DNA of 64,000 bases from Tubulanus polymorphus (Eukaryota > Nemertea > Palaeonemertea > Tubulaniformes > Tubulanidae): the NCBI RefSeq assembly GCF_964204645.1, contig NC_134030.1, positions 19,971,110 through 20,035,109 on the forward strand, written 5' to 3'. A model generated the notes under the pieces. That model did no database searches, was not told the origin of the DNA, and saw only the letters and a program-made list of their open reading frames with translations. This document shows positions 1-13,400 of the stretch, one piece after another. Both the position numbers and the translations under genes were made by a program. Numbering within the stretch: position 1 is the stretch's first letter; each line of letters begins with the position of its first letter.

Positions 1-1007
1 TGGCTTCTGACGCGTACAAATTTTGTTGCATGGTTCCGAATGTTGACCAGTGTCTCCCGGAAGCCGACCAATTTTCATCTTGTTCCGACCTGATGGGTAA
101 CACTGTTCTTAGAGCAATCATTTGGGCGATCGCTTCATTCAGCTTTTTTGCCAACATAATCGTAATTTCACTCCGCGTTCAAGCGTTACGCATTTCATCC
201 TCTGAATCACGTAACATATCCTCTGATATCCTAATCATTAATATTGCCACCTGCGATTTTCTCATGTCAATTTATCTTTTTCTGATCGCTGGAGCCGATT
301 ACGTCTATAAAGGTGTTTATTTCCTCAATTCCGAAATGTGGACAGATAGTTCACTGTGTCGACTCGCTGGGATTTTAGTAACTCTTTCGTGCGAAGGGTC
401 TTTGCTTTTTCTCCTGATTCTAACCCGTCAAAGATACTCGAATATCGTCGATCCATTTTCTGGAAGCCCAATTATATCATCGACATATGTGTTCGGTATT
501 TGCTGTATATGCTGGATCATTTTGGGCAACATTTCAATGCTACCGTTGTCGTCATCTTCTTATTTCGGACATAACTTTTACGGCACAACTGGTGTTTGTT
601 TACCAATGAATTTACTATCCATCGATGTCCACGCCTGGCAATATTCATTCGCTATTTTTGCCGTGTTTAACTCGGTCGTACTTGCTACAATAATGATGAC
701 GTATGCACAGATGTATAGACTCGTATCTGGAAGCAGGTCCGGCTCGGGTAGAGCAGATCCTACCGAATTGGTTCTGGCGCGTAGGAGTTTAGTGATAAAT
801 CTGTGTAATTTATTTTGCTGGTTACCGATAATTATCGTTCAGTTTTGCGCTGTATTCCGAGTAGAAATACCGAATCAAGTGGCGGCTTGGTTGGCGGTAC
901 TTTTCCTACCGATCAACTCGTCACTGAATCCACTTCTTTACACCATCCTCACTATTGATATTAAATCTATTCGGGCCAGAAATAAACGCGTTTTGAAAAC
1001 TCGCTGA
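1..1007 (+). CDS. CUB-CTLD-LDLa-LRR-7TM receptor, copy A (3' end of last exon)
   Basis: The window opens inside the last exon of the first receptor copy; the reading frame is open from base 3. What remains is the end of the LRR region, the cysteine-rich hinge (FCCMVPNVDQC...) and a complete 7TM domain. TM1 carries FFANIIVI, TM2 the conserved Asp in IATCDFLM, TM3 ends in LTRQRY in place of DRY, and TM7 carries NPLLY. Hinge and 7TM resemble relaxin-receptor-like LGRs and snail GRL101. It is almost identical to the matching part of copies B, C and D. Whether the upstream part is intact cannot be seen. Ligand unknown; the location would be the plasma membrane. Confidence 0.9.
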   Translation, partial: ASDAYKFCCMVPNVDQCLPEADQFSSCSDLMGNTVLRAIIWAIASFSFFANIIVISLRVQALRISSSESRNISSDILIINIATCDFLMSIYLFLIAGADYVYKGVYFLNSEMWTDSSLCRLAGILVTLSCEGSLLFLLILTRQRYSNIVDPFSGSPIISSTYVFGICCICWIILGNISMLPLSSSSYFGHNFYGTTGVCLPMNLLSIDVHAWQYSFAIFAVFNSVVLATIMMTYAQMYRLVSGSRSGSGRADPTELVLARRSLVINLCNLFCWLPIIIVQFCAVFRVEIPNQVAAWLAVLFLPINSSLNPLLYTILTIDIKSIRARNKRVLKTR

Positions 1008-1700
1008 ACCATTCGACAGTCAAACCCTGACTATGCACTCTAATCAGAATGCTGCGAAATCTTTTCAGATGAAATATATTATATACATAAACAAATACGT
1101 AGCAAACGTGTGGACTCGAGAACGAACTGATACTTGCTTATACGTTCCGATAAAAAAAAAACTGACGACACTTCAAGATAATATCGCAAAATAATGAAAT
1201 CATCGAATGGGTTTCGAATCGTGTCCAGAAATACGACGTAGCGATAAGAATACACGCTAGGAGAGCTGTATAATGTCATCTAATATGAGTTGTAACACCG
1301 ATTATCCTGACAGTTAATTACGTTTATTTATATCAGGATGATTTAAAAATTATGTAAGCTGGAAATAAAGGTGTCAAATAGTGGTACATGTTCTACGTTC
1401 ATCGATTTTAAACCGTATTTGAGCGCTTCAATGTTTATTCGAAGGATAAAGCTTGCGTTGCTTTCGTCCATTCAAAGTCCTAAGTCCGGAGTAGGTGGGA
1501 TCACTTCAAATGCGTGTCGATCCATATGGACATTATCGGCGCTGTTAAAGGTGATCTACGTCTTTTGAATTCAGTCGTGTCCAGTATGTTCTTGCCAGTT
1601 TCTCGTTTATTAATCTTTTGCAGCCTCGGCTTTCAACACTCCCCTGACAAAGGATAAATATCGTATAATGACAAAGGATAAGTATCGTCTAATGCACTGA
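1008..1700. other. 3' flank of receptor copy A, no gene seen
   Basis: Sequence following the receptor stop codon, conserved after copies B (13967-14640), C (43238-43890) and, up to 56646, copy D, so it is part of the duplicated unit. It probably contains the 3' UTR: copies B and C have AATAAA followed by an A-run about 135-150 bases after the stop, while copy A has GATAAA there. Short frames in it are not conserved between copies because of indels. Confidence 0.5.
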
Positions 1701-1950
1701 GTTAGGTGTACTCGGGCCCACAACGGGAACGACAATTGAATCAATCGCTCAACACTGATCAGAATGATTACCGAGTTCCGATGCATCTTCGCCGTGTGAA
1801 CAAGTCCGTCACAGTACACAGTAAACACCGCCGACACTCGGAATTTTTCCAGACCGTACGTCCACAACGATAAGTATTCCTTCAATGAGGTGAGGCAAAA
1901 TATCGCAACCAGGTATTTTAGGATCGCAAATATTCTGAGCAGGTGGTACG
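1680..1950 (-). pseudogene. Antisense fragment of FMRFamide-receptor-like GPCR (unit A)
   Basis: Read on the minus strand, this matches the TM2 to TM4 region of the intact intronless GPCRs at 57666 and 60727, including KEYLSLWTYGLEKFR and ILISVERLIQLS. It lacks the beginning and end of the gene. An internal deletion removes the residues between LEKFR and VSAVF that the intact genes have. It is a dead fragment carried along in each receptor repeat unit in the opposite orientation to the receptor. It implies that the two receptor families were neighbours before the larger unit amplified. Confidence 0.75.
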
Positions 1951-2004
1951 TACAAATTTGTAAATTCGAGAAAAAAAAATTGTAAGAAATAACCGTGAAA
2001 ATTA

Positions 2005-2080
2005 GCGTTCGAACCCCTAAGCCCTCGGTTGCCTGGAGACTAGTGACCGGCGGCTTAAAACCACTCGGCCAGTGCGCCTC
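2005..2080 (-). repeat. tRNA-derived SINE head, fragment
   Basis: On the minus strand it begins GAGGCGCACTGGCCGAGTGG, which fits an A box of the tRNA-Ser/Leu type, followed about 40 bases later by GGGGTTCGAAC, a B-box match. This is the usual head of a tRNA-derived SINE. No tRNA fold with a proper acceptor stem is evident, so I do not call a functional tRNA. The same fragment recurs in units B and C. Confidence 0.6.
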
Positions 2081-5053
2081 TTACATGAGTTCATAGAAGA
2101 TTTGGCTAGTGTATTGAGCTTGGATCAAAATTTCCACCAGTTGTGATCTAGATGCTTAGTATACGTTAGTATACTGAACGGCATGATCGATGACCAACAA
2201 TATTCACCATTGAATATACGATTTACTCACCTGTTGCACTGGAGGTTTGGGTTACTGATATTTCTGATCGATGAACCATGCTCACGAATCGGTGTGCAAA
2301 TACATTTTCTAAAAGGAGTTTTATACAAATATACAGTTTGACAGGTTGTAGTGCAGTTCGGTCGTCAAAACAACTGACGAAAATTCTAATGAATAGTTAA
2401 TTCATCATATGAAACTGAATTAACTCACAAACATCAACACCGTACTGCTAACAAAGCTATTTCCAAAAATTTCGATGTATTAGATTAGGCAACCAAGAAA
2501 ATCCATCCCCAATCAGTCGCTTGCCGGTTAAGACTGAATGGAAGATTGTTTGAATGAACCGGAACCGAATTTCCCAAATATGTAGTTCGATTTGAGCAAA
2601 AAACTTTTGTTAACTCGACCGTCGATCACACAACTATATCTGTACTTCGATTTCAAAACGAAACCCCCTGTTTCGCTCCCGGCAGGTGTCGTGGGTCTGT
2701 AAGGGACACTCAATCAAAAAATCAAACGAAATTTACCAACCAAATAAACAACAGGTACAATCCCTGTTTTAGAAAAAAAACACAAATGAAGAAGAGCCAC
2801 AATTCGAAGTATACACGATAAAATCTATCAAATTGATTCCACCACGTTCGCTAACAGCCACTATCACGTGGGAATCGGCAAAATTACGGCAATATTTAAA
2901 CTTCAAACCGGGGCGTTGATGACGTACGTAGTCCCGGCCCATTACATACATGAGCGACTTCTAGACGAATAATAAATTTATCGAAAATCCCGATTAGAAT
3001 ATTCCTGCTGTGCGGCCAGTTTGTTCTCTACTTATCATCAAACTGTGTTAAACATATCCTCAATTGACGGTGCAGAATTTCAGGGGCGAATCTCGGGTAT
3101 TTGGGTCCAGGGAAGTAAAAGGGACCATATGGAGCGTTTCTGTAATGACGATGCAAGACGCATAACGGCATACCCCTATGGCCAGGACAATAGAAATGTT
3201 TTTAAATTTCAAGAAGAATTTGGTCAGATTTTCCACGAAGTTGAATATTGACATCCATGATCATAAAATACACAATACCACGACCACAATCACAATACCA
3301 TTGTATATTCATCATTTTGTATGAGAAAATACCACTTCTGTTTTTTTTATACTCACCTTAATTGAAATAATGTCACTTTTAAACAGTTTCGAGGATTTCT
3401 TAGGAATTCTTTTTTGTGACTTTCAAATTAAGGCGGGGTCGGGGGGAGGGGGTTGGGGGTTCCTCTAAATCCGCCCCTGAAATGTGCCGCATTCTTAGGC
3501 AGTTTTTACTCCAAGTCTTCAAATCACGAGGAATACACGTATCACAGAGGGCCGCATTACGTCACTGCAGAAAATGCGTCTCGTGGAGAAAATGGTGGAA
3601 GGCGGGGACTTAACAAAACTGTTTAGATGATATGAAAGACGATGTGTTTTTCTGCTATCGTGAATATGTATTGTTAAAGGTTTTGAATACATATGGATTT
3701 AAAAACTTCTCGCTGCATTTCCCTGTTAGAGGACACCATGAAGAGTCAATCAATCACCAAAGCTGTGCAATTATTTGGTTTCATTTCAATTTGTATTTGA
3801 AGAATATATAGTATCGCGCGCAGTATTTTTCATCCATTCGTCGACTGTTCTGGCTCGAGAAAACGAGATATTGTCATTTCGAAAGTATAATACGTTGGAA
3901 GAGCGACTAAGGTAAGCGTAGTGATAAAATATTCTAATTTAACGATAAAAAATGATACCTTGTTTCTTAAAAGCTTAAAAGTTGACCCGGCCGGCCGCCG
4001 CCTATCTACACTATACATTATTCTAAAAATGAAACTATTATCAGCCATTCGACAACAAGACGCGGCGGCTATTGAAACGAACGGATTACAAATTTTATTG
4101 AAATTTACAAAATAACCCGGGCTCTGCGGAGAAACAAGGTGTCATTTTTAGCCTAAAAATAATATACTCCGATAAGTACAGCAGCAATTTCAGTAGCTGG
4201 AATCTAAAATACGACACACGACTAAACACTATTTTTCTGCTGAAAATCATGCATCGATTAATTGATCAATGACGTGTCACTGATCATACCGTTTAGCATA
4301 GTAGTATATTCTACGGTTATATGTAGATTTTCACCGATGGAGATCTCAATATAAATTACATAAAATTCATAACCAAATTCATTATTCCTGAAGATGACTA
4401 TTAGGATATAGTCGAAACGTTGAATAAACTACTAAGAGCTCAAAGTAACATTTTCGGACTTTTTTCTTATCATTGTGGGATTCTCTCTACATCGCGTCAA
4501 CACGGATATAGTGTTCTATCAATCGTGTTCATAACCAAATTATTCTATAATAAATGATTTTCTATAATTGAGGTTAGGAACTAATTTCAAACGAATATCT
4601 TTTGACTAGATCATTTGGGCTGAGGAACCAAACTTGGAAGCGACTCTGAAGACAAAAAATGAATTATCGATGATTATCTATATTAGATATTTAAAGCTTA
4701 TCACTCACGGAAAGAAACGACAGAGACTTGTTCCTGCGATACCCAAACACTAGCAATGCGGCCGCCCTGCACTCACTTCATAGCACGGCATTCAAACCAG
4801 CGATTCAAACCCGTTACACTGCTCTGCACTAAATCAAAAATACATCAAGTATTCTTTATGAATTTTTGACTATATCTATTATCAGTTCCTTTTTTTCTGT
4901 GTAGCTGCGTTATTTCAAACCTGGCTCATTCTCTGACGAAAAGGTTTGCTCATTGAGAGCCTATTTGAAAACTGTTGCAATATCAATTTTCTTTTTGAAA
5001 TTTTGAAAACGCTAATTTGCAAATATATTTTATTCAAATTCTAGGCAAAGAAA
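2081..5053. other. Receptor-array spacer, unit A: no convincing gene
   Basis: This stretch is shared with units B and C. Short open frames in it are not preserved between copies. It contains a G-rich tract (3435-3459) and a palindromic CTGAAGA...GAAAC motif (4387-4429). The end, from about 4560, probably holds the promoter or a non-coding first exon of the small peptide gene, because a splice-acceptor-like TTCAAATTCTAG sits just before its ATG. Confidence 0.5.
3435..3459 (+). repeat. G-quadruplex-capable G-tract (unit A)
   Basis: Four G-runs of four or more bases separated by one or two bases, starting GGGGTCGGGGGGAGGGGG. This meets the usual quadruplex pattern. The equivalent tract in unit C (45685-45711) has a different sequence but the same capacity. 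Unit B has lost it in a deletion ending next to it. Confidence 0.6.
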
Positions 5054-5728
5054 ATGCTTGCTTACACAATGACTCGCATATGTGCTTTTGCTGCGATTGT
5101 GGCCAGTGCCGCGGCCTTCAGTGGTGAGTTAAGACTGGGAAAATGATACTCAGCTTCATAGGATTTCATAAATGATATAATTCAATTCGCAATTATCAGT
5201 AAACATTTAGTATGCGTTTATCGACGGAACGAATTGATTCGATAGATATATTTCACAATATGACACATATACATTATGACAAAAACCCTGTTAATTGACG
5301 TGCAACATATTGTTATTATACACATGCATTTTTTTAACGACCTGGCCGGTAAGCCCCACGCTAGAAGCGGGTTCGATGTTTCTTTTTCCAAGTACCCACA
5401 TCAGAGAAGAACCTCCGACCAAGAAACTCTGCCGCCTCCAGGGTTTGAACCCATAAACCCTGGATTGATGAGAGCAGTGTCAGGCGGCTTATACCACTCG
5501 GCCACTGCGCCTCTCATCTGTTATCCTCATCGGGATCATCATTGTAGTCCTACATCTGGGGCGGGAGTTCCATTATTTCTTCAATTTAGGTAAAAACGTC
5601 TTTCACTTCAAAATTCAATTTTTAATTTCATGCTTTTCGAAAATATAGATTGCCATCCAAACGGCTGGACGTGTGACGATAGCCTTAAGTGTTGCAGCAA
5701 CACCTGTAGAGCTAGTATTTGTTCCTGA
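5054..5728 (+). CDS. Secreted cystine-knot-type peptide, copy 1 (two exons)
   Basis: Exon 1 is 5054-5123 and ends at a GTGAGT donor. Exon 2 is 5649-5728, after an acceptor TATAG. Together they make 150 nt, a 49-residue precursor with a stop. The first 23 or so residues are a typical signal peptide (MLAYTMTRICAFAAIVASAA), directly followed by a mature region of about 26 residues with six cysteines spaced C-x6-C-x5-CC-x3-C-x4-C. That is the inhibitor-cystine-knot framework found in knottins, many venom peptides, antimicrobial peptides and protease inhibitors. No propeptide is present. The intron carries an antisense SINE (5341-5513). Function cannot be assigned; secretion and three disulfides are inferred. 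Three copies keep all six cysteines, which supports a real gene. Confidence 0.75.
5341..5513 (-). repeat. tRNA-derived SINE in peptide-gene intron (unit A)
   Basis: On the minus strand the element starts GAGGCGCAGTGGCCGAGTGG (A box) and has GGTTCAAACCC (B box) about 45 bases downstream, followed by a body of about 90 bases. It lies in the intron, antisense to the small peptide gene. Copies are present in the same intron at 17569 and 47581, so insertion predates unit duplication. Confidence 0.7.
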
Positions 5729-6290
5729 TCGTTGAGGACAAAGGTTTATAACGGGATATACTCGTGGTGGTTTGGGAAATATATCCGATTATGAAACTGA
5801 ACGATTGTCAGTTTTACTGACTCGGCCGTGTACTAAAAAGCTCGCACTGAATTTATAATTGTTACCGATTCTTCATATCATGTAGTAAATTAGATTCAAT
5901 AAAACTGCGAGTAAATAAATCAATTGTCGGGTTGTTGACTGTTTATGATTCATCGGTCAGAGTTTTCAAAGTGATCAGAAGTGCCATTCCATCGGCAGTG
6001 AAGAACATTCATCGTCAATTAAAAAAGACTACTCGTAAGCAAAAGTCCAAAATCTCTCTAATCAATTATTTCAGTCCCAGGGTTTAAATCTTTCATATGC
6101 ATCCATCCATTAAGATATTTAGAGTTTTCTGTCCTGTTGCCCGGTCGGTGATTTTCTTGTGACGTCACTCAACCTCGTATGAAACTGTGGAAAACAATAT
6201 AAATACAGTTTTAAGATGCTTTAAATGAAATCCATTTTCGTAGTTCATTGATGCTTCGATTTTTTTTATTCTCTAAATTTAAGATTTCTA
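5729..6290. other. Spacer, unit A: no gene seen
   Basis: Follows the peptide gene; AATAAA at 5899 may be its polyadenylation signal. No coding sequence recognised. Shared with unit C; unit B lacks part of it. Confidence 0.4.
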
Positions 6291-6294
6291 TAGA

Positions 6295-6470
6295 TTAGAA
6301 CTGAACCTCGGGGACTTCCACATCGAAAATCAGCAATATCAACTTTACCGTTTGTAACAACTTTGTGTGTAAATTCCTGAAGGTGCGTAAGATTTGAAAT
6401 AATTCTGTTTTGAAGCTGATTAGCGGCCATGCGTTCAAGCATCTTTGTGGCTACAGGTTAGTAAGACAAT
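6295..6470 (-). pseudogene. Non-LTR retrotransposon RT fragment (unit A)
   Basis: Minus-strand homologue of the better preserved fragment at 18305-18547. That copy reads through LPVATKMLERMAANQLQ and GSPRGSVLGPSLFTLYI, the RT signatures SLLPVLSKILE and PQGSVLGPLLF of Jockey/CR1-like elements. In this copy a deletion removes the GSVLGP-LF end. Parts of the RT domain between the two signatures are also missing in all copies. Confidence 0.65.
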
Positions 6471-7440
6471 GATCTATAATTATTCAATTAGTATAGATTT
6501 AAAAGTTGTGTTTTTATCAATTGCTCAACCGAGCATGATTTTAGTTAAACAGTTCGTAGGTACAACACCGGTTTCCAAAGAGAGCAATTTATAATTCTAG
6601 TAACGATTGGAACAGTAACACACTGTTTTAGAATTGGCGCGGGCAACTAAAGCATCCCCTTTATACTTCACAAATCCTGCATCAAAATTGCTCGGAGCAC
6701 CACGGAAAAACTGATCATTAACGCGACTAATGGTCAGTAGCGTATGTTCCAAACGAGCGATGGAAATTCACCTATTTCAAACTGGTCATTTATGTGTAAA
6801 ATACAAGCACTTGAGAGACCGGCGGATATGCGACATGGACATAATAGCGTAACCTGCATTTTCAAGTGTATTAATGGCTTATGCGAGCTTTCAACTTAAA
6901 CTTCGTGTTGGGCGGTGATTTATTGATAGGCCGTCTAGAAGACTGAGAACCGCGTAATTTTTTTTTGAAAAAAACTTTCTTTCAAAATTAATTCTGCAAG
7001 ATCTAGCGGTTTGAAATCAAATAATTTCGTTACGTTGACATTTTCGTCATCTTGAATTGATGCTAATGTAGAAAAGCATTGAATAATGATTTTGAGGCTC
7101 ATCGTTAATATTCAATGATTCTATAACTAAAATTACGTTCGGGTTGAATGTGTTCTGATGAAATACGTAATGTCTAATGACGAAATTCGTGTGTGAACAA
7201 ATTGGAAAAAAAAAACAAAATTGGAATTAATTGGCGCCTTAGGAATTTTGGTAAGCAACGTGGAATCTAGAAATTATTGCTAATTGGAAAACAGATCTTT
7301 ATGCAAAAAATCCAAACATATCAAATCTAGAATCGGTTTAGAACTAATTGCGGCAGTAACCAAAAATCCACCTAAAAGAAGTCACAGCGAATTCTCTGAT
7401 TGGACGAACTGCAATTTGTGTTCGTTATTATTCGACGAAA
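6471..7440. other. Upstream region of receptor copy B
   Basis: No gene recognised. Strongly conserved with 36123-36767 and 48770-49728 upstream of copies C and D, so it probably contains the receptor promoter and 5' UTR. I see no clear TATA box or initiator to assign. Confidence 0.4.
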
Positions 7441-10400
7441 ATGGTTTCGGTTCATTCTGTCGTGTTGATGCTGTTCGGTATGGATCGACTGAGAGCGCTG
7501 TTTATAGCGTCGCTGATCGTCTGGCGAGTTAATATCGCACACGCTGATCTGTCTGACTCTGTGACGGTTTGTTCGTCTTGTAACAACACTTGGTACCCCG
7601 TCGATTCTACGTCCGGTTACATCGTTTCACCGAATTACCCGTCGTTTACGCGAGGTGTTGAATGTCGTTGGTTCGTCAACAGCTCTTTACCGGGAACTTT
7701 CAACATCAAACTATACTACGACATCGAGCCGTCGATATTCTGTAGTGATAACTATCTTCTCGTCGGTGAGTCCGATAACAAATTCTGCGGTGAAGGAAAA
7801 CATGAAATCCGCCGTAACGATTCGATGTCGTTGATGTTTAGAAGTAACGTCGATGGTGCGCGGGGTAGTCGGGTTTATATCATATATCGTTTAGAACGGA
7901 ACAATTTGAAATTAATTCAAACCTGCGCAAGATACGGTTTAAAAATCAACAAATTACCAACATCGATAGGATATAAGTTTGCTTTGTTGGTATGGCAATG
8001 TAAATTGTATTTAGAATGGATCGGGATCCCGAGTGGGTTTGCTATGAATTTCACGTTTTCGCAGATAGAATTCCAATTATATCCCGGCACTGATCCAGCG
8101 ACAACTGTTCAAATTCATGACGGATGGAACAGCAGTGAACTTCTTGCTGTAATACCAGAACAAACCGGACATCCACCGTCATCATTCTATACTAAAACTA
8201 ACAAAGCTATGATCAGTTTGCCACGTGGGCGAAACGTACTTACATCACAATTATCAGTTCAAGTGTATAGAATATCAGATTGGAACGTCTCTAATCCGTT
8301 AATCCAAATCTCTAATAACGAGTCTGGAGTGCTCATTCCTGATGACAACAGTTTACACGTAATAATTCGATCAAAACACTTACACTGCTGGTCTATCACA
8401 GTGCAGGTGTTACAGTACGTCGTCTTCAACTGGACACGTGATCTCAGCACATCCGGTGACGTCATTGGTGTATATAAACTAGAAGGGTTACGCGTTGTAG
8501 GAACTGATATTTTACTCGGTTACAACTACCTGGAATCACTGAGTGTTAAATCTGACGGCTTTCTCGTCATACTGTGCGTTTTAATAAGACCAGGTGTTTT
8601 ACAATCGAATGTGAAAATTGAATTTGAAGTGAAATATATTTCCATAAAAGACGTACGAGTGGATAAACACAGGGTGAGCATTGTGCGTTTTAATTTAAAG
8701 TTTATGATTTTATTGTGTGTGGATCTCTGTTATTAGGTTTCATGCGTAGAGTTTATGTTTGTGTTCTGAGAATAAAGTGAAAGTCTTCGAAGCCGACACG
8801 AGAAGTTACGCGCACTTTTTCTTGGAGATCCAGATACTATAACTGCATGTTTAAACGATTATTGGGATGATTTAGGGTGGGTTTTTTTTCAACTAAAATA
8901 CTTTATTGCGAAATTTTGATTTTCCACCTGAAGAAGAAATTTCATTTTAGCAAATCTTAAAACACGAATTGCTGCACGTGACAAAATCATTAATCGCAAA
9001 GATTTGGAAATGTTGTTATGTTATTAATACATAAAAAAGAAATGCTAATTTGTTATATTTTGTAGATATCTGGTAACAGATACAGATACGGTTTGTTTGT
9101 TCAAAATCTGTTCCCGACGACGAAGAAGACAACATTATCGTATCGCATAAATACATTAGAATTTAAACGGAAAGTTGATATCTATGAGGATGGATTAAAA
9201 CTAACAGTATTATCAGAGACGTGCGAGAGAGCTGGATTTTATATATATGATGGTGGTAATTTTACAGCTAGACGCTATGGTCCGTATTGTCCTGGTTATA
9301 AATATGGTCGTAACGTCGTCAGTCTGATTACATCAGGAGAACCGGTTACTGTAGTAGCATACGCTTATAACTGGGATAGAAAGTTAATAGTTAATCCGGT
9401 GTCATATCTAACATTCGCCCCTACTGATTGTGACGGGTATGTTCTGCAGGAAGGAGAAAATCAGATCAATATGACGTCACACTGCCTCACGATTACACCT
9501 GAAAACCGGCGCCTTCCTTTAAAAAATATTTATATAATATCAGAACACGAATATCAAATTTACACATGTTTCCGTGGTTTAAATTCGTGTCCTGATGTTA
9601 CTTTTACAACTCAATTACTGAATAACAGTCTCTTATTGAATCATCTGATGATAAAAGGAAGTAGTTATAGGTTCTGGAGTAGTTCACTGATGATTGTACT
9701 ACGACGTAAATGTTTGGTGTTGATGATCTATCAAGATTCCCCGGTACTTTCCTCTAATCAAATTGCATACATCCCGCCGAAGCGAGAAAAATGTGGAGTC
9801 GCACAATCACCGGAATACCCTGGATATTTTCCTCAACGCGGCAAATCTTTGTATTACTCATTTCATGACGACAAACATTTGAATTATTACATCAGATTCC
9901 TTTTCAAATTTATGGGGCAAGCCTCGTGCAGCCCTTCTAGTAGTTATACTATTCGAGATCTGTTATTACTGGTACAGACTATTTTGAAACCCGGTAGTTG
10001 GGGAATCCATATGCGTCGTCACGAGACTAAAATATGTGAAAATAACGCTGTACCTGGACTTGTATTGTACAGTCTACTCGGGTATGACCTTTACTTTGAA
10101 GCGAAAAACTATATCCCTTTATTTCGAATTCAATACAATTTAGAACAATCGCCTTCACAAACACATCGAAATAATGACTGCGGATTAGATTTTCTAGATT
10201 CAGGTGTTTCGTGTATCAGATACATCAAACATGAACGTCTGAATTGGGAGAACGCTGAAATGTACTGTCAACAGAAATACGGAGGACATCTTCTCAGTAT
10301 CAACTCTGAACAGGAAATGATTGCTGTAAAAAAACTGTTCGCTACGAATCTTCTTCAGGAGGCGTATTCACAGGCGGCGCTGATTGTGATGATTGGATTG

Positions 10401-13400
10401 AAATTGCAGGTAAAATTGCATTGCTGAATTGCATTGATTGATTGGAGGTAATTTCAAAGTATCGTTATGAACATGTTTACCAACATTCATTTAGTATTGA
10501 ACATGATTTTGAATTTGTTACCAATTCATTCATTCTCTACTAAAAGTCTAGAATCTTTCATATTAATTGAAACAGATTTCTATAAATCAACGTGTAAAAT
10601 GTAACATGATCTTAATTTGATAAACTCAATTCAGACGCTTGATATAAGTTAGATATCCAAAAGCTAATCGTCATGAATCGTCATGAACACGTCTAAAACC
10701 ATTTCGATCAATGAAACTGAATTTATTTTGAACAGGATGATGGATATTACACGTGGACTGATGGGAAACCATTGAGCTACACAGAGTGGTTTTAACCTGC
10801 TGTGATAAACGAAACGATACCAGAAGTTATTCAAGGATTGATATCTCCTCTAAGAAAACAACCGATAAATGACGTCAATATGCCGTGTACGGCGATGATT
10901 CTGAATAATCCACGAGGATCAGCGAACTGGGTTCGATTCCCGTGTCAAATCGAGGAGACTCGAACAACTTTCATTTGTGAAAAAGACAAAGATAACTCCT
11001 CATCGACTAAAAATCACAAATTACCTGTTGCAGAAGAAAACTCTACTTATTATTCGGGGATATTGGAATCAGATAACTCCACCTGTTTTAAAGGATGGAT
11101 TGGTTTAAAAGGACATTGCTATCAGATACTTACAGCCTGGGATACTCACAGATTGTCAATTCGGGAAGCTGAGGAAATGTGTTTTAAAATCGGTGGTGAA
11201 TTAGGTATAGTATCCAGTGATATTATATTCAGCATTTGATTCAAATATTTCATTATGAACATCAATATGGTACTATACTGGCGAGGACTACGGATAGTGA
11301 ATTTCTTGCTCTGAATCCAGTTTTGACCAGAGATGAAATAACATATAAAAAAAACGGTGAAATGGTCAGTGACTGCCTTTGATAATATCACAGATGTAGC
11401 GCATTCAGTGTTATGTTCCTACAATGTAAGTGGTGAAGAGTTGGCTTCTATGAGTGGTTGTAAATCGTGGCAATTTGAATGTAACGATCAAAGATGTATC
11501 AGCGATCATCGCGTATGTGATACCAGAAACGACTGTCAACACGGTGAAGATGAACTCGATTGTTCAGATTCAAACTGGTGCAGTCAGTTCCACTGTACTG
11601 ATGGAAGAGTTATATCAGTGAGTAATTTGTGTGATTTTGTACGAGATTGCGCTGACGGATCAGATGAGAACTCGTGCTATCATACTTTATGTTCCTCTGA
11701 ACAGTTTAAGTGTAGCAATGGACAATGTGTGGGTTTATATAATCGATGTGATGGACTGGTTGATTGTAAAGATAAATCTGATGAGATCGGCTGCTCTTCC
11801 GATGAATGTAACGGGTTTCTGTGTGTAAATGGTGAATGTATCAGTTCTCTGTTGTATCGGGATGGTGTTGTAGATTGTGCTGGTAGCCTCGAAGAAGATG
11901 AGATTGTCACCAACGTAACAGTTACACCAAAGATTCACTGTACTACAGAGAACTACTGTACGACTAATTTCACAAACTTATGTAAGGAATCCGATGAACA
12001 AAGATGTTCTTTCGATTCTCCTCACTGTTATTCTAGACGTCACAGGTGTATTTTAGAAAGGAGGCCGATTGGTTACCCGGTATGTAGAAGGCTCGAACAT
12101 ATACAAGGTTGTACTGATTTCAAATGTCCAGCTGGTGCTGCAAAATGTCCAGCATCTTACTGTATACCGATGGGACAGGTGTGCGATGGTCGATCCGATT
12201 GTCCTAACTCAGAAGATGAGCGAAACTGCAAGACTTTGTCGTGTCCCGGCATGTTTAAATGTGGCCATGAAAACCGATGCATACCTCAATCTGAAGTTTG
12301 TGATGGTGTCGTCAATTGTATACATACCACTGATGACGAAGCTTTCTGTGACGTCATATGTCCAAAGGAATGTAAATGTCAAGGTCATTTGATTGATTGC
12401 GATCATGCTGATTTCGAAGAAATTACTGATCTTTTCTCGGCATCAACTCGAGTTCTGATTTTATCAAGAAACCGAGTTGTATTCAATGAGTCCACATTTT
12501 CTTCGTACCTCTATCTACATTTCCTTAATATTTCACGTAACAATTTGTCTTATATTGTTCCAAACTCGTTCTCAAACCTGCATAATCTACATACATTAGA
12601 TCTAGCTTATAACCGCATAATATCATTTTCCGCGAATACATTCGCCGGTTTGTATAGTTTGAAAATGCTTTTGATTTTTGGAAATTCAGTGAGATATTTA
12701 GAAGAAGGCAGTTTTCATGGTTTAAAGTCATTAAGCGATCTCGATCTTCACGGACTTTCCTTGTCGTTACTCGGTGGAAATGTGTTCCGTGGTTTATCAG
12801 CTTTAGAGTCGTTAAATATCAGCAGTAACGTGATCAAATATATTTCACCAAATGCGTTCGCCGGATTAACAAAACTAAGAAATCTGGATCTAACCAAAAA
12901 TTCTGAAGTCATATCCGTACAAAGAAACGTTTTTGACAGTCTTATATTATTGAGTTCTTTGGCTTCTGACGCGTACAAATTTTGTTGCATGGTTCCGAAT
13001 GTTGATCAGTGTCTCCCGGAAGCCGACCAATTTTCATCTTGTTCCGACCTGATGGGTAACACTGTTCTTAGAGCAATCATTTGGGCGATCGCTTCATTCA
13101 GCTTTTTTGCCAACATCATCGTAATTTTACTTCGCGTTCAAGCGTTACGCATTTCATCCTCTGAATCACGTAACATATCCTCTGATATCCTAATCATTAA
13201 TATTGCCACCTGCGATTTTCTCATGTCAATTTATCTTTTTCTGATCGCTGGAGCCGATTACGTCTATAAAGGTGTTTATTTCCTCAATTCTGAAAGGTGG
13301 ACAGATAGTTCACTGTGTCGACTCGCTGGGATTTTAGTAACTCTTTCGTGCGAGGGGTCTTTGCTTTTTCTCCTTATTCTAACCCGTCAAAGATACTCGA

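Noticed and set aside
2005-2080. Functional tRNA gene on the minus strand
   Set aside because: A and B boxes are present but no complete cloverleaf or acceptor stem could be drawn; the copy-to-copy decay fits a SINE.
11680-11938. Minus-strand frames opposite the LDLa repeats (also 40951 and 53970)
   Set aside because: Shadows of the receptor exon; conserved only because the exon is.
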